Origin: Bacteroides cutis
GTDB taxonomy: Bacteria > Bacteroidota > Bacteroidia > Bacteroidales > Bacteroidaceae
Assembly: GCF_900241005.1 (NCBI RefSeq)
Contig: NZ_OEST01000008.1
Coordinates: 62,001 to 126,000 of the forward strand
Direction of reading: 5' to 3'
DNA length: 64,000 nt
Made by a program: the position numbers and the translations under genes. Numbering within the stretch: the stretch's first letter is position 1; each line of letters opens with the position of its first letter. Positions 11,101 to 19,752 of the stretch are shown one piece after another. Below the pieces are notes generated by a model, which did no database searches, had not been told where the DNA came from, and saw only the letters and a program-made list of their open reading frames with translations.

Positions 11101-11494
11101 TGATAGGCTCTTTCAAATCCCCATCCATAATGATACCTGTTATTACACGCTTCTTGGGCTGCTGTTCAATACTTTCAGATTTTGATACTTTGAAAATAAC
11201 ATCCTTATCTTTGATCACATAATCAACATCAGTGCCTGCAAGCAACTGTTCCAATAATTTGTCGACCGTACCACTGAAATTGATGTTTCTTTTGGAATTA
11301 TCTTTTAAATCACTATCCTTATAAAAGAAAGTATATTCACTGTTTTTCTCTATGAACCGGATAGCTTCTTTTAAAGAATATTGTCCTTTCACCGAAATAT
11401 TGCTCTGCGCAGCCAGAACCGAAATCGGATATAAGAACAAAAGCACCGCGATAATCCTAAGATATCGCCAATAAAAAAAATCTCTTTTTTTCAT
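8120..11494 (-). CDS. SusC/RagA-family TonB-dependent transporter with STN domain
   Basis: Outer-membrane glycan importer of 1124 residues. In order it has a signal peptide (about 1-28), an STN signalling domain (about 35-105), a carboxypeptidase-regulatory-like domain (about 118-200), a plug domain beginning after VVVGYG, and a 22-strand barrel ending in Phe. The STN domain is the part that contacts a FecR-type anti-sigma factor, and fecR is the gene just upstream, so this receptor should both import substrate and signal its presence to the ECF sigma factor. It pairs with the SusD protein directly downstream. Confidence 0.97.
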   Translation of the reverse strand: MKKRDFFYWRYLRIIAVLLFLYPISVLAAQSNISVKGQYSLKEAIRFIEKNSEYTFFYKDSDLKDNSKRNINFSGTVDKLLEQLLAGTDVDYVIKDKDVIFKVSKSESIEQQPKKRVITGIIMDGDLKEPIIGASVWLKNSSSGAITDLNGRYTLTVEGIGGVIEFSYIGMKKQEVAIGNDNVINVTLYSDTKALEEVVVVGYGHQKKESVVGAISSMDVSGLNIPGANISNVLAGQLAGVVSMQASGEPGKNGASDFYIRGIASFKGNSTPLVLVDGIERELDLVDVDDIATFSILKDASASAVYGVRGANGVILITTKKGTEGKPRINVRAEMGFKTPTRMPEMVNSMQWAEMYNEAKGLTGNGDGGYSQEDIQKYRDGSDSDLYPNVNWLDQMYKNLASSERVTLNLSGGGDICKYYISGGFYNEGSIFRNAGNVYDYNSSIHYTKFNFRANMDFAVTPTTTFNVNLANIYESSWGPGAKVDDIWTTAFNASPNAYPAQYSDGTLSAPSAASGDNPWNSLVHSGYREQNWNSAQSLVGITQKLDMITPGLTANIKFSWDASNNTLQVRSKTAPQYHATGRDENGNLLYKTIYEGSNNLSYEKPVTVSKMTTYMEGSLNYTRLFAEKHRIGALFLYNHKIYKLLTAENQKKSLPYKSQGIAGRLTYAYKDTYFAEFNMGYTGSENFARGHRFGFFPAYALGWMISNEKWFEPLTKVVNDLKVKASYGKVGNDDIGTSRRWAYESTINTLAAANVWAYGETGNQKPTAYRVGEIENTNVSWEEATKVNIGVEARLFDKLRLQVDYFYEQRDGIFLQRAGLPALVGLSTLPYVNVGKAKVSGIDGTLEYQQQVGKVLLTGRGNFTFSRNQMLNNDEPDWEYKYQNSIGKPFGRNGAVQRKGYIALGYFESQAEIDNSPKQSFGEYRVGDIKYQDINGDGVINSYDQIAIGYTDLPEITYGFGLTAKWKDFDASVFFQGVAHSSIYLNGNPLHPFASDNMDRSAFYEDIYKYSWKTTNTAEQNALAKYPRVAYGSEAGSSNNNQSSTLWLRDRDFLRLKNAEIGYTLPKTLLNKTFIKSFRLYVAGTNLLTFSKFKLWDPELLDTTNGAKYPNNMTVTIGINANF

Positions 11495-11540
11495 GTTTTA
11501 CTTAATTAATATTAGACATAAGATTTACTTTAAAACTATT

Positions 11541-12479
11541 TTAGTTGCTTATTATAATTTTGTCATTATCCCTTGTTTCATGGAGATTCATTATGAAACA
11601 AATCTTATCAATCACATTCCTCAATGACTCATCCTGACGAATTGTACCACTAAATGACGGATTTATATCTCTACCCTCAAATACAATCTGCACATTGTAT
11701 ATCTGGCCAATAACATGTAATAATTGATTTAAAGGCATGGCATTAAACTTGAATTTTCCATCCTTCCATTCTATATTCTCTATCTTTCGGGTTTGTATTT
11801 CACTATTCAGTGAATTGTACAGCACCTGCTGTAAAGGTTGCATTTCAACCTGTTTTCCTGTGGGTTCCACCTTAAAGGTTATACTACCATTGAAAAGGGT
11901 TATTTCATTTTTTCCATTTTCTTGTTTTTCAACTAAAAAACGTGTTCCTTTTACCTCTATAAATGCTTTGTCTATATATACATGAAATTTACTTCCCAAA
12001 CGCTTACGTACTTCAAACAAAGAACTTCCCTTTAACCAAACATTTCTGTCTTTCACAAAATTTTTAGCAAAACGAATGGAACTCTGCGGACGCATCCATA
12101 CTTTTGAGCTATCAGGTAATATATAGAGCATACTATTTTTTGCCACTACTTCCATAAACTCCGTTTTCTCTAAAGCCTGAGTTCCTTTCAGTACAAAATA
12201 GCCACTAATAACCAAAAACAAACTGATACAGGCAGCAATCAACGGTCGGCGCATCCGAAGTATAAGCCTTCTTTGCCTTCCTATCTTATATCTCTTCAGT
12301 ATGTTTGCCCATATTTGTTCTCCTATTTTAGGATCTATGTTTTCTGTACCTTCTTCCCACTGTTCTTTCATTCTCTCTTTTACGATATCAATCTCGGTCA
12401 AGTGTTCGAGGTCTTCCCTCCTAAGCTCATTTTTAAATAAACTTTTTATCAGTTTGGTATTTTTCTGTCTTTCTTTCAT
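11541..12479 (-). CDS. FecR-type anti-sigma factor
   Basis: Inner-membrane anti-sigma factor of 312 residues. The N-terminal cytoplasmic part (about 1-80) ends in a basic stretch, followed by one transmembrane helix (about 81-100, LIAACISLFLVISGYFVL). The periplasmic FecR domain (about 110-215) and a C-terminal DUF4974 domain (about 240-310) follow. It would hold the divergently encoded sigma factor inactive until the STN domain of the SusC protein reports ligand. It starts 145 bases from the sigma gene and is 46 bases before susC. Confidence 0.95.
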   Translation of the reverse strand: MKERQKNTKLIKSLFKNELRREDLEHLTEIDIVKERMKEQWEEGTENIDPKIGEQIWANILKRYKIGRQRRLILRMRRPLIAACISLFLVISGYFVLKGTQALEKTEFMEVVAKNSMLYILPDSSKVWMRPQSSIRFAKNFVKDRNVWLKGSSLFEVRKRLGSKFHVYIDKAFIEVKGTRFLVEKQENGKNEITLFNGSITFKVEPTGKQVEMQPLQQVLYNSLNSEIQTRKIENIEWKDGKFKFNAMPLNQLLHVIGQIYNVQIVFEGRDINPSFSGTIRQDESLRNVIDKICFIMNLHETRDNDKIIISN

Positions 12480-12599
12480 TGGATATATTTTACCTATATA
12501 CTATAAATACACTTCCCAAAGTCCACACCCTAAACAGAGCCATTACTTTTTTCTTAAAATTCTTTTTCTTTTTTTTATTTCAATAATAAAAATATTAAC

Positions 12600-12607
12600 T
12601 AACTTCG
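12600..12607 (+). promoter_or_regulatory. weak -7 box for the ECF sigma gene
   Basis: TAACTTCG differs from TAnnTTTG by one base and lies 16 bases before the sigma start codon. No clear -33 element is seen. Confidence 0.3.
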
Positions 12608-12623
12608 CACATCAAAGGTTAAA

Positions 12624-13169
12624 ATGACGCACAAAGAATTAATAAGAAAATTCAAGGAAGGTAATGAGGAAGCCTTCTCGGTAATATATAAACTATACTG
12701 GGAAAAAGTATATCATTTTTCCAGCCTCTACATTACTTCCCCTGAAGATGTGGCAGAAGTTGTGCAGGAAGTTTTCATTAAACTCTGGGAGGCAAGACAC
12801 TTAGTAGATGAGGAACAATCTTTCGAAGGGTTTCTGTTTATTATTACCCGTAATAAGGTTTTCAATCATTCCCGCAAACAATTGAATTATGCTTTTTTGA
12901 AAGTAACAGTATTACAATCTATAGAGAAGTCGTACGAAGAGGAAGATAAACTTGAAATGTCCGATTTAAAACAGCACCTTTCTTTATTACTCTCTCAACT
13001 GACGGAACGACAACAGCAAATATTCCGTATGAGCCGACAACAGTATCTGACTTATAAACAGATCGCCGAGCAATTATCTATCAGTGAAAAGACAGTAGAA
13101 TACCACATGACAGTCATATTAAAATATCTGCGAAAGAATTTATATATGCTGTCACTTTTCATTGGATAA
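12624..13169 (+). CDS. ECF-type RNA polymerase sigma factor
   Basis: Sigma factor of 181 residues, Bacteroides PUL type. Region 2 (about 10-80) includes the DVAEVVQEVFIKLWEAR segment that binds the -10 region. Region 4 (about 115-170) has the helix-turn-helix LTYKQIAEQLSISEKTVEYHM. It is divergent from fecR-susC-susD, and together they form a trans-envelope switch: ligand in SusC, then FecR, then sigma release, then PUL transcription. It converges on the ABC operon at 13213. No terminator hairpin is visible between them. Confidence 0.96.
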   Translation: MTHKELIRKFKEGNEEAFSVIYKLYWEKVYHFSSLYITSPEDVAEVVQEVFIKLWEARHLVDEEQSFEGFLFIITRNKVFNHSRKQLNYAFLKVTVLQSIEKSYEEEDKLEMSDLKQHLSLLLSQLTERQQQIFRMSRQQYLTYKQIAEQLSISEKTVEYHMTVILKYLRKNLYMLSLFIG

Positions 13170-13212
13170 GTGGTATCTACTTCTTTGTATTTACTAATCA
13201 TGTCCTTTATTC

Positions 13213-14481
13213 TTAGTCATCATGTAAAGCCTCAGCCGGTTGAACCTTCATCGCCATCCGTGCAGGATACCAAATTCCGGCTATAATCATCAAAGCCATT
13301 AGTAACCAAGTGACTGCAAGGGCAAGTAAGAAACGGCCGACGGTGAATGGCATCTTGTCAATATTCACCAACTCAGCAATTCCGATATTAAAGGTAATGC
13401 CTATTGCCAATAGTGTTGCAAGGGCAAGCAATACTACCCCTTCACCCATCAAGCGAGAGAAAATTGCACTACGACTACTGCCCAATGCCATACGCAGAGC
13501 CACCTCTTTGCGCCGCTGTTGCGTACGAAACCAAAATGTACCAATAACGCCAAGAAAAATATTCATCAACAAGAAACCAAGTACACAAAGCTGGGTCTTG
13601 GCTTCATTCATATCCTCACGTTCGCAAATCTCACGCAAATCTTTGAAAGAGGTTACATCAAGCAGGTAGAGATTTCCTACCTGATAAAGCCGGTCAGCGT
13701 CATCCATCAACTTCGCCATAAAATCGGTATCGTCATCAGGTCGTACACGTAAACTGAGCGTGATGTACCGTGGATTACCATACTCTTTCAGTCTGTCAAG
13801 ACTAAGGTGCAAAGCCGCATAGGAGCCACCCCACTCCGAAGAAGTATAGAAGTGCGACCAGCGTACAGGCGCACCGACTGCTCCCACACGGCATCGTTCA
13901 TCGCTACCGAAATTCAGTAACATAAGCTCACGGTCTTGCAACGAAGCCGCATCATCCAAGTGCAATCGGGGATAACCGGCAAAAAGATTGGAAGAAACCA
14001 CCATACGATTATCACGTATAGTAGAAGCCATACGAGTAAGCATCTCCTCATCTGAACTCCCATAACGGAACACTCTGAAGAAATCGGGCTCTACCCAAAG
14101 AAGATGGACATTCACCGATAGGGTATCCAGTCCCAGATTGAGACCGTTACTGCCGTCATTATAAGGAAAACAATTTTGTGAAAGTGCCACAGCTTCCACA
14201 CCGGGACGATGTCTCAACCGTTCGGCAAGTTCCACAAGATGTCGCATATCATCGTCTGTAGTCAAATCCGGATTATAGGCAACAGACTTGGGAGTAAGTT
14301 TATTGACTGTAATATTATAACAATGTTCCGTGTCAAAACCCATCGGGGCATTATAAACACGGAAAGTAACCAAAGTCCAATCTACAATGTACCACAACAC
14401 TACAAACACCAACAGCAATTCCGTAAAAAGAAACAGACTGGAACGCCATTCATTCTTGATTTGAATCAGCATATTTTTCAT
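13213..14481 (-). CDS. MacB/FtsX-type ABC permease (pair 3, second member)
   Basis: ABC transporter permease of 422 residues. An N-terminal helix (about 14-35), a large periplasmic MacB-like domain (about 40-290) and three C-terminal helices are seen. The FtsX block includes TFWFRTQQRRKEVALRMALG. The protein ends in WYPARMAMKVQPAEALHDD, the conserved end of this family. It is the last gene of the nine-gene export operon and closely resembles the permease at 15786-17033. It is 3 bases after the preceding permease. Confidence 0.9.
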   Translation of the reverse strand: MKNMLIQIKNEWRSSLFLFTELLLVFVVLWYIVDWTLVTFRVYNAPMGFDTEHCYNITVNKLTPKSVAYNPDLTTDDDMRHLVELAERLRHRPGVEAVALSQNCFPYNDGSNGLNLGLDTLSVNVHLLWVEPDFFRVFRYGSSDEEMLTRMASTIRDNRMVVSSNLFAGYPRLHLDDAASLQDRELMLLNFGSDERCRVGAVGAPVRWSHFYTSSEWGGSYAALHLSLDRLKEYGNPRYITLSLRVRPDDDTDFMAKLMDDADRLYQVGNLYLLDVTSFKDLREICEREDMNEAKTQLCVLGFLLMNIFLGVIGTFWFRTQQRRKEVALRMALGSSRSAIFSRLMGEGVVLLALATLLAIGITFNIGIAELVNIDKMPFTVGRFLLALAVTWLLMALMIIAGIWYPARMAMKVQPAEALHDD

Positions 14482-14484
14482 ACG

Positions 14485-15765
14485 TTATTCTCCCTTCTGA
14501 TTAATTGCATCCACTATATTCATCCTGGAAGCTCTCCATGCCGGAATACCGGCTGAAAGTAAATTCATCAGCATACAGAAGCCAAAAGCTGCCAGAAAGG
14601 CCCATGGCGAAAGCAACATACCGGGTGTCAATGAAGTATCTCCACTTAAATAAGCATTAGCACTATTGCCAAAAAGAAAACCGTTCAGTAAGAAAGTGGC
14701 ACCATAACTCAAAGCCAATCCAAGTATCCCGGCCAACAACGAAAGCAACAGATTTTCAAAAAACACCTGTCTCACCAATTCACCACCCGTAGCGCCGAAC
14801 GCTTTACGTACCCCGATTTCGCTCATACGCTTTCGCATCCGCGAGAGTGTCATTGAAGAAAGATTGATGGCAGGTACCAGCAACAAAATGGTAATGACAA
14901 GCACATAACGCAAGACAGTTCCTTTCACATCCGGTAAATGATCCCATTTGCGATATAGATTGGCAAACACCGCATCAGGCTGGTCACGATAAAAAACTTC
15001 CGCATCAGACAAACCGGAATTATAGGCAAGACGTAACCGTTCCGCCTCTTCACGAATAGCCGGAAAATCGGCAGATGAGTGTGCCAAAATAACGGTTTTC
15101 ATCTGTCCCATCGTATTTTCCCACCAGGCAAAGCCGGCAGCGTCTGTAGAATTATAAGGTACCCACACTTGTCCATATGCTGAAGTAGCAAGCATGGAGA
15201 CATCTGCCACAACCCCCGAAATCCTATAATCCACATGATTTAATTGCAATATCTGCCCTGCTACTTCCGTAGTACCGAATAATTGACGTGCCACAACAGC
15301 CGAAATAACGGCACATGGTATCCCGGCATCACTGTCTGCTTTGCTAAAACCTTTTCCACTCAAAAAACGGAAACGAAAAATATACCAAAACTGCTCATCC
15401 GTCTGTACCATATCTGCCGTAAACTTCGCTCCGGCAGGCAACGACACACGTACTTTTTCCGGTAAAGATATAAGTGTGACAGCTTCTGCCGTAGAAAGTT
15501 GCTTGAAACATCCCTTACCCGTCTGTACAGACATATGACCATAAGCCCCACTGTCAGTTCCTTTCTGTCTCACTGCCATTGTAGAGACATAAAGCGAACG
15601 CGATCGGTTCACTTCCGGTTCACAATCCACCATACGTACCTGTAAAGTGATGACAAGTACCATAATCATGCAGATAGCAAGGGCTGTACCTATCACGGAG
15701 ACCCAAGTGACAATCGGATTTTCACGCAAATGGTAAAAAGCTTGTTGAAAGTAAAGTCTTATCAT
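14485..15765 (-). CDS. MacB/FtsX-type ABC permease (pair 3, first member)
   Basis: Permease of 426 residues of the second type in this operon: an N-terminal helix (about 19-42, VTWVSVIGTALAICMIMVLV), a periplasmic domain, and a C-terminal FtsX domain with LSSMTLSRMRKRMSEIGVRKAFGAT and the ending GIPAWRASRMNIVDAINQ. It is a close relative of the 17060-18352 and 21057-22376 proteins. The operon alternates this type with the type ending in PAEALHDE, so heterodimeric permeases are likely (inference). Confidence 0.9.
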   Translation of the reverse strand: MIRLYFQQAFYHLRENPIVTWVSVIGTALAICMIMVLVITLQVRMVDCEPEVNRSRSLYVSTMAVRQKGTDSGAYGHMSVQTGKGCFKQLSTAEAVTLISLPEKVRVSLPAGAKFTADMVQTDEQFWYIFRFRFLSGKGFSKADSDAGIPCAVISAVVARQLFGTTEVAGQILQLNHVDYRISGVVADVSMLATSAYGQVWVPYNSTDAAGFAWWENTMGQMKTVILAHSSADFPAIREEAERLRLAYNSGLSDAEVFYRDQPDAVFANLYRKWDHLPDVKGTVLRYVLVITILLLVPAINLSSMTLSRMRKRMSEIGVRKAFGATGGELVRQVFFENLLLSLLAGILGLALSYGATFLLNGFLFGNSANAYLSGDTSLTPGMLLSPWAFLAAFGFCMLMNLLSAGIPAWRASRMNIVDAINQKGE

Positions 15766-15785
15766 TATAAGAATAATATTAGTGT

Positions 15786-17033
15786 CTATTCGTCATGTAA
15801 AGCCTCGGCAGGTTGTACCTTCATCGCTTTTCGTGCAGGAATGCCAATACCGATGGCAATCATCAGAGCAATAAGAACAAAGGTGATAACTGCGCACAGC
15901 AATAAACGTCCCCATTCTAAAGTTGTACCATTGCGCCAGGAATTCAGTTCCAAGCTTGCCAGATTATAATCAATAACCAGAGCCAGTGGAGTAACTAATA
16001 CCAACAAAAGCCACCCTTCGCACAAAAGACGTTTGAAAATGCTGATATCCGTAGCTCCATGGGCTTTATGGAGCGCTATCTCTGACCGGCGTTGCTGTGT
16101 GCGAAACCAGAACGTCCCCAGCAAACCGAGAAAAATATTCAGTAACAAAAATCCCATACCCGTCATATAGTTACGCAATCCATTCTTCCAGCTACGTTGA
16201 AAATCATCGCGGATCTCAGTAAATGAACGAACCTCGGCTATGAATATGTTACCCACACGATATAGTCTTTCACTGTCAGCCTTCAGACGTTCAATAAAGT
16301 CATGATCCTGATCAGCACGCACACGCACACACCATTCCTTACTATAATCCATCCATGTAGAAGGCATTTTATAAAGCATACGGTATGAGTAACGAGCCTG
16401 CTGATAGTCACTATAGCGTACATTCTGTATGGCAGCAGCCAACTTCACCGTATTGGTCGTATCCCCAAAGAGGTTAAACCGTTTTCCTACCAATGAGGTC
16501 AACGGAACATTATACTTTCTGAAAAGATTATCCGAAGCAAGAAACTGGTCATCTTTTTCCAACATGACAGCTAACTGTTCGGGAGTCTCACCACGCGTAC
16601 CTCGATAACGGAATACCCGGACGAAGTCTGGTGTCACAAGAGATCGAATAGTCCAATTGGGTGACCGTAACGTATCATATTGTACCTCTGCTGTACTATT
16701 ACTCCCATTGTAAGGATAGGAATTCTGCGAAAGACTCACAGCCTCCACGTCCGGACGGTGTTTCAAACGATCTAGCATTTCCTGTATATCCTCCTGTTGT
16801 TCTTCGACAGACTGGTTGGGTATATAGTCAGGACTTTTATCAGTAAGCCGTCCCATATTGATAAGGTAACAATGCTCAATGTCGAAACCTCTCGGCTCCA
16901 TAGCGGTGGCTGCCTGCGTATAAATGTAGTCAACAATATACCACATCACCACACTAACGACCAATAACTCTAAGGCCAGCCATGTATTACTACGCCACTC
17001 GTTCTTTATCTGTGTAAAAAGTTTCTTTGTCAT
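15786..17033 (-). CDS. MacB/FtsX-type ABC permease (pair 2, second member)
   Basis: Permease of 415 residues with an N-terminal helix (about 17-38), a periplasmic MacB-like domain and a three-helix FtsX domain ending in GIPARKAMKVQPAEALHDE. TFWFRTQQRRSEIALHKAHGA corresponds to the coupling region that meets the ATPase. It lies 20 bases before pair 3. The sequence is recognisably a duplicate of the permease at 13213-14481. Confidence 0.9.
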   Translation of the reverse strand: MTKKLFTQIKNEWRSNTWLALELLVVSVVMWYIVDYIYTQAATAMEPRGFDIEHCYLINMGRLTDKSPDYIPNQSVEEQQEDIQEMLDRLKHRPDVEAVSLSQNSYPYNGSNSTAEVQYDTLRSPNWTIRSLVTPDFVRVFRYRGTRGETPEQLAVMLEKDDQFLASDNLFRKYNVPLTSLVGKRFNLFGDTTNTVKLAAAIQNVRYSDYQQARYSYRMLYKMPSTWMDYSKEWCVRVRADQDHDFIERLKADSERLYRVGNIFIAEVRSFTEIRDDFQRSWKNGLRNYMTGMGFLLLNIFLGLLGTFWFRTQQRRSEIALHKAHGATDISIFKRLLCEGWLLLVLVTPLALVIDYNLASLELNSWRNGTTLEWGRLLLCAVITFVLIALMIAIGIGIPARKAMKVQPAEALHDE

Positions 17034-17059
17034 CTTACTTATTTCAACATATTAACATT

Positions 17060-18352
17060 CTATTTTTGAAGTTTTCCTCCCAAAGCATCTACTATTCCCA
17101 CTCTTGAAGCTTTCCATGCAGGCATCCCACTACTCAATAAATTCAATATAAAACAGAAAAGCAATGCCCATCCAAAAGTAGAAACATGCAACAAAATGGA
17201 TGTATCGATAAGAGGTACATTCACGGCCTTGCTAAATCCTTCGGCAAAAAGTACAGACTCACCCAGATAAGCAAATATCACACTCAACAATAATCCCAAT
17301 ACACCGGCAAAAAAAGTCACTACCATATTTTCGGCTACAATCTGTCCCATTATCTCTCTGCGTGTACTACCGAAAGCTCTTCTTATTCCTATTTCACTGA
17401 CACGTTGCCGCAAGCGGCTCTGAGTCATGCTACTCAGATTTATAGCCGGAACAATAAGCAAGATAACGAAAATAACAAGCCGTTGGCAACGTGCCGCATG
17501 CACATCCGGCTCTACATTAGCACCGATTACAAGTGCATTTTTTTCCTGATCATAAGGACGGTTACGATAAACCAGCTCATAACCTTGCTCACCGATAAGC
17601 GTATTATATTCCTGTTGTCGACGCTCAACTTCTTCACGGATAGCAGGAAAATCATTTCGGTCTCGAGCCAGGATAATACAACTGGCCATTCCCATATGAT
17701 CGCTCCACACATCATCCTTGAAATTGGTAGAAGTAAAAGGGATCCATACCTGTCCATAAGCTGTAGTAGCAAGGGTGGAAACGTCCTTCACTACACCACA
17801 TACCCGATAGGGAGCATGATTCAACAAGAATTCACGACCGACAGACTCCGTAATTCCAAAAAGATGGCGCGATACACTCTCTGTAATAACAGCTACTGGT
17901 ATGCCAGCATCAAATGTTGCTTTGTCATACGGCTTACCTTCTATAAAAGAGAAATCAAATATCCGCCAGAATATATCATCCGTTTGCAACATATCTACTC
18001 CTGTTGACGGTTGTCCCGGCAAGCTGACCGGTGTAGTTTCTGTCTGACATGCATAAATAGAAATTGCTTCAGGAGTTTTCAATGACTGAAAACACTCTTG
18101 GGCTGTGCGGACACTCATCGGACCATTACTCGTAGCGTCTCCCCATTCTTTATTAGAAATACTCATCCACTTAACGTGCAAAAAACGATCACGGTTACTC
18201 TCTGGAGCAAACGGGACTACCTGCACTTGCTGTATCATTACTACCAGCATAATGAGGAAGATGGCAAGTGCCGTACCTGCGATACTGACGACACTGATCA
18301 ACGGTTGCTGACGAAGCTGTGCCCATGCCTGGGTAAAGTATTGTTTAATCAT
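17060..18352 (-). CDS. MacB/FtsX-type ABC permease (pair 2, first member)
   Basis: Permease of 430 residues: N-terminal helix (about 18-42), periplasmic domain and a C-terminal FtsX domain with SQSRLRQRVSEIGIRRAFGST and the ending GMPAWKASRVGIVDALGGK. It follows the DUF2807 gene by 49 bases, so the DUF2807 gene splits pair 1 plus ATPase from pairs 2 and 3. Likely exported substrate unknown; related operons have been linked to antimicrobial peptide or lipoprotein export. Confidence 0.9.
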   Translation of the reverse strand: MIKQYFTQAWAQLRQQPLISVVSIAGTALAIFLIMLVVMIQQVQVVPFAPESNRDRFLHVKWMSISNKEWGDATSNGPMSVRTAQECFQSLKTPEAISIYACQTETTPVSLPGQPSTGVDMLQTDDIFWRIFDFSFIEGKPYDKATFDAGIPVAVITESVSRHLFGITESVGREFLLNHAPYRVCGVVKDVSTLATTAYGQVWIPFTSTNFKDDVWSDHMGMASCIILARDRNDFPAIREEVERRQQEYNTLIGEQGYELVYRNRPYDQEKNALVIGANVEPDVHAARCQRLVIFVILLIVPAINLSSMTQSRLRQRVSEIGIRRAFGSTRREIMGQIVAENMVVTFFAGVLGLLLSVIFAYLGESVLFAEGFSKAVNVPLIDTSILLHVSTFGWALLFCFILNLLSSGMPAWKASRVGIVDALGGKLQK

Positions 18353-18401
18353 TCTTCAGTTTACGGTTTATTATTTACAATCAAGATGACGGCATTTTTA
18401 G

Positions 18402-19019
18402 TCACTGACCGACTTTTAAATTGCGGGTATTTACACTACCAATACCACTTTTCGAGATATCAGTTATTCCGGCAGTGCCGCTCAGTTTTACACTGCCCAC
18501 ACCTTCCACACTGGCACGTAAACGGTCACAATCCACATGTATATCCGCATCGCCAACTCCTTCCAAAGTGATGGTAAGCGACTTACATGTCAAATCTTTC
18601 ACATTAAGGTTTCCTACACCTTCTATGGCAAACTTCACATCCTCCAACTTCAACGGAGTTTTACAATTAAAAGAACCTACACCGGTAAATTCCACCTTTT
18701 TCAAATCGGGAGCAGACAAATAAATAGTCACACCGTATTTCTTGCTACGGTTCTCCTTCTTATTTTTAAATCCAATGACCAAACAGCCATTGTTTACAGA
18801 AGAAGAAATGTTTTTCACATATTCTTCCTTACCTTCTATTTTTAAAGAATAAGTATCACTCTGTATAAAGTGTACGGTTGCCACGGAAGTCATATTGATA
18901 GATGAAAACGCTTCTACCTTACGAACCTCACTCACCTCAGAATTCTTGTCATTGGCAGCATAAACAGTGTTCGCAATAGCGGCAAATAAAAAAGTCAAAG
19001 TTATTAATAAAGTCTTCAT
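18402..19019 (-). CDS. DUF2807 (head GIN domain) secreted protein
   Basis: Exported protein of 205 residues with a signal peptide (about 1-21). The rest is a repetitive beta-helix with periodic Gly-Val-Gly steps (for example IEGVGNLNVKDL, LEGVGDADIHVD, VEGVGSVKLSGT), typical of the DUF2807 family of Bacteroidetes. Function is not known. Its place inside the ABC operon, directly after the ATPase gene, suggests a periplasmic or cell-surface accessory of the exporter, or an exported product. Confidence 0.8.
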   Translation of the reverse strand: MKTLLITLTFLFAAIANTVYAANDKNSEVSEVRKVEAFSSINMTSVATVHFIQSDTYSLKIEGKEEYVKNISSSVNNGCLVIGFKNKKENRSKKYGVTIYLSAPDLKKVEFTGVGSFNCKTPLKLEDVKFAIEGVGNLNVKDLTCKSLTITLEGVGDADIHVDCDRLRASVEGVGSVKLSGTAGITDISKSGIGSVNTRNLKVGQ

Positions 19020-19052
19020 ATTAATCTGTTTTTTAGTTTGAATACAAGATAA

Positions 19053-19718
19053 TTATTCTATTTGACGTCCGTCAAAGAAACGAACAGTGCGACTGGTTTG
19101 TCTGGCTTGTTCTTCATTATGAGTTACCATCACAATAGTACGTCCGTCTTCCTTATTCAGTTGATGCAAGAGTTCCATTACTTCAGCACCCATCTTGGAA
19201 TCCAAATTACCGGTGGGTTCGTCGGCAAGGATTATTTCGGGATTGCCGATAATGGCACGGGCAATGGCAACACGCTGGCACTGACCACCGGAAAGCTGTG
19301 TAGGCATGTGGCGCATACGGTGGCTCAAACCCACTTTCTGTAATACCTCTTCTGCTAAATGGCGACGTTCTTTTGCAGATACTTTTCTATATAATAAAGG
19401 TAATTCTACATTATCCAGCACATTCAGCGAATTAATCAAATGGAAAGACTGAAACACAAATCCTAACTTCTGATTACGGAAAGCAGCCAGTTCTTTATCC
19501 TTCATTCCATCTACTTTAACGCCGGCAATCTCAATGGTTCCACTTGAGGGTGCATCCAGCAACCCCATAATATTCAACAAGGTTGATTTACCGCAACCTG
19601 ACGGTCCCATAATACTAAGGAATTCCCCCTTATTCACTTCAAGGTTCACATTTTCCAATGCAACAGTCTCAATCTCATTAGTACGATAAATCTTGTTGAT
19701 TTCAGTTAACTTAATCAT
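19053..19718 (-). CDS. ABC transporter ATPase, LolD/MacB type
   Basis: Cytoplasmic ATPase of 221 residues. Walker A is GPSGCGKST (about 39-47), the signature LSGGQCQRVAIARA is at about 142-155, Walker B is IILADEPTGNLDS and the switch His is in VTHNEE. Family members energise FtsX/MacB permeases without moving substrate through the membrane. It is the only ATPase in the operon, so it presumably serves all three permease pairs. The start ATG lies 34 bases after the preceding permease. Confidence 0.96.
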   Translation of the reverse strand: MIKLTEINKIYRTNEIETVALENVNLEVNKGEFLSIMGPSGCGKSTLLNIMGLLDAPSSGTIEIAGVKVDGMKDKELAAFRNQKLGFVFQSFHLINSLNVLDNVELPLLYRKVSAKERRHLAEEVLQKVGLSHRMRHMPTQLSGGQCQRVAIARAIIGNPEIILADEPTGNLDSKMGAEVMELLHQLNKEDGRTIVMVTHNEEQARQTSRTVRFFDGRQIE

Positions 19719-19752
19719 AATGGTAAGTATTTAATTATTATTCTATTTCCAA

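Noticed and set aside
12624..13169. Part of the ABC export operon regulation
   Set aside because: The sigma factor is divergent from fecR and susC and fits that switch; the ABC operon converges on it and has its own upstream promoter.
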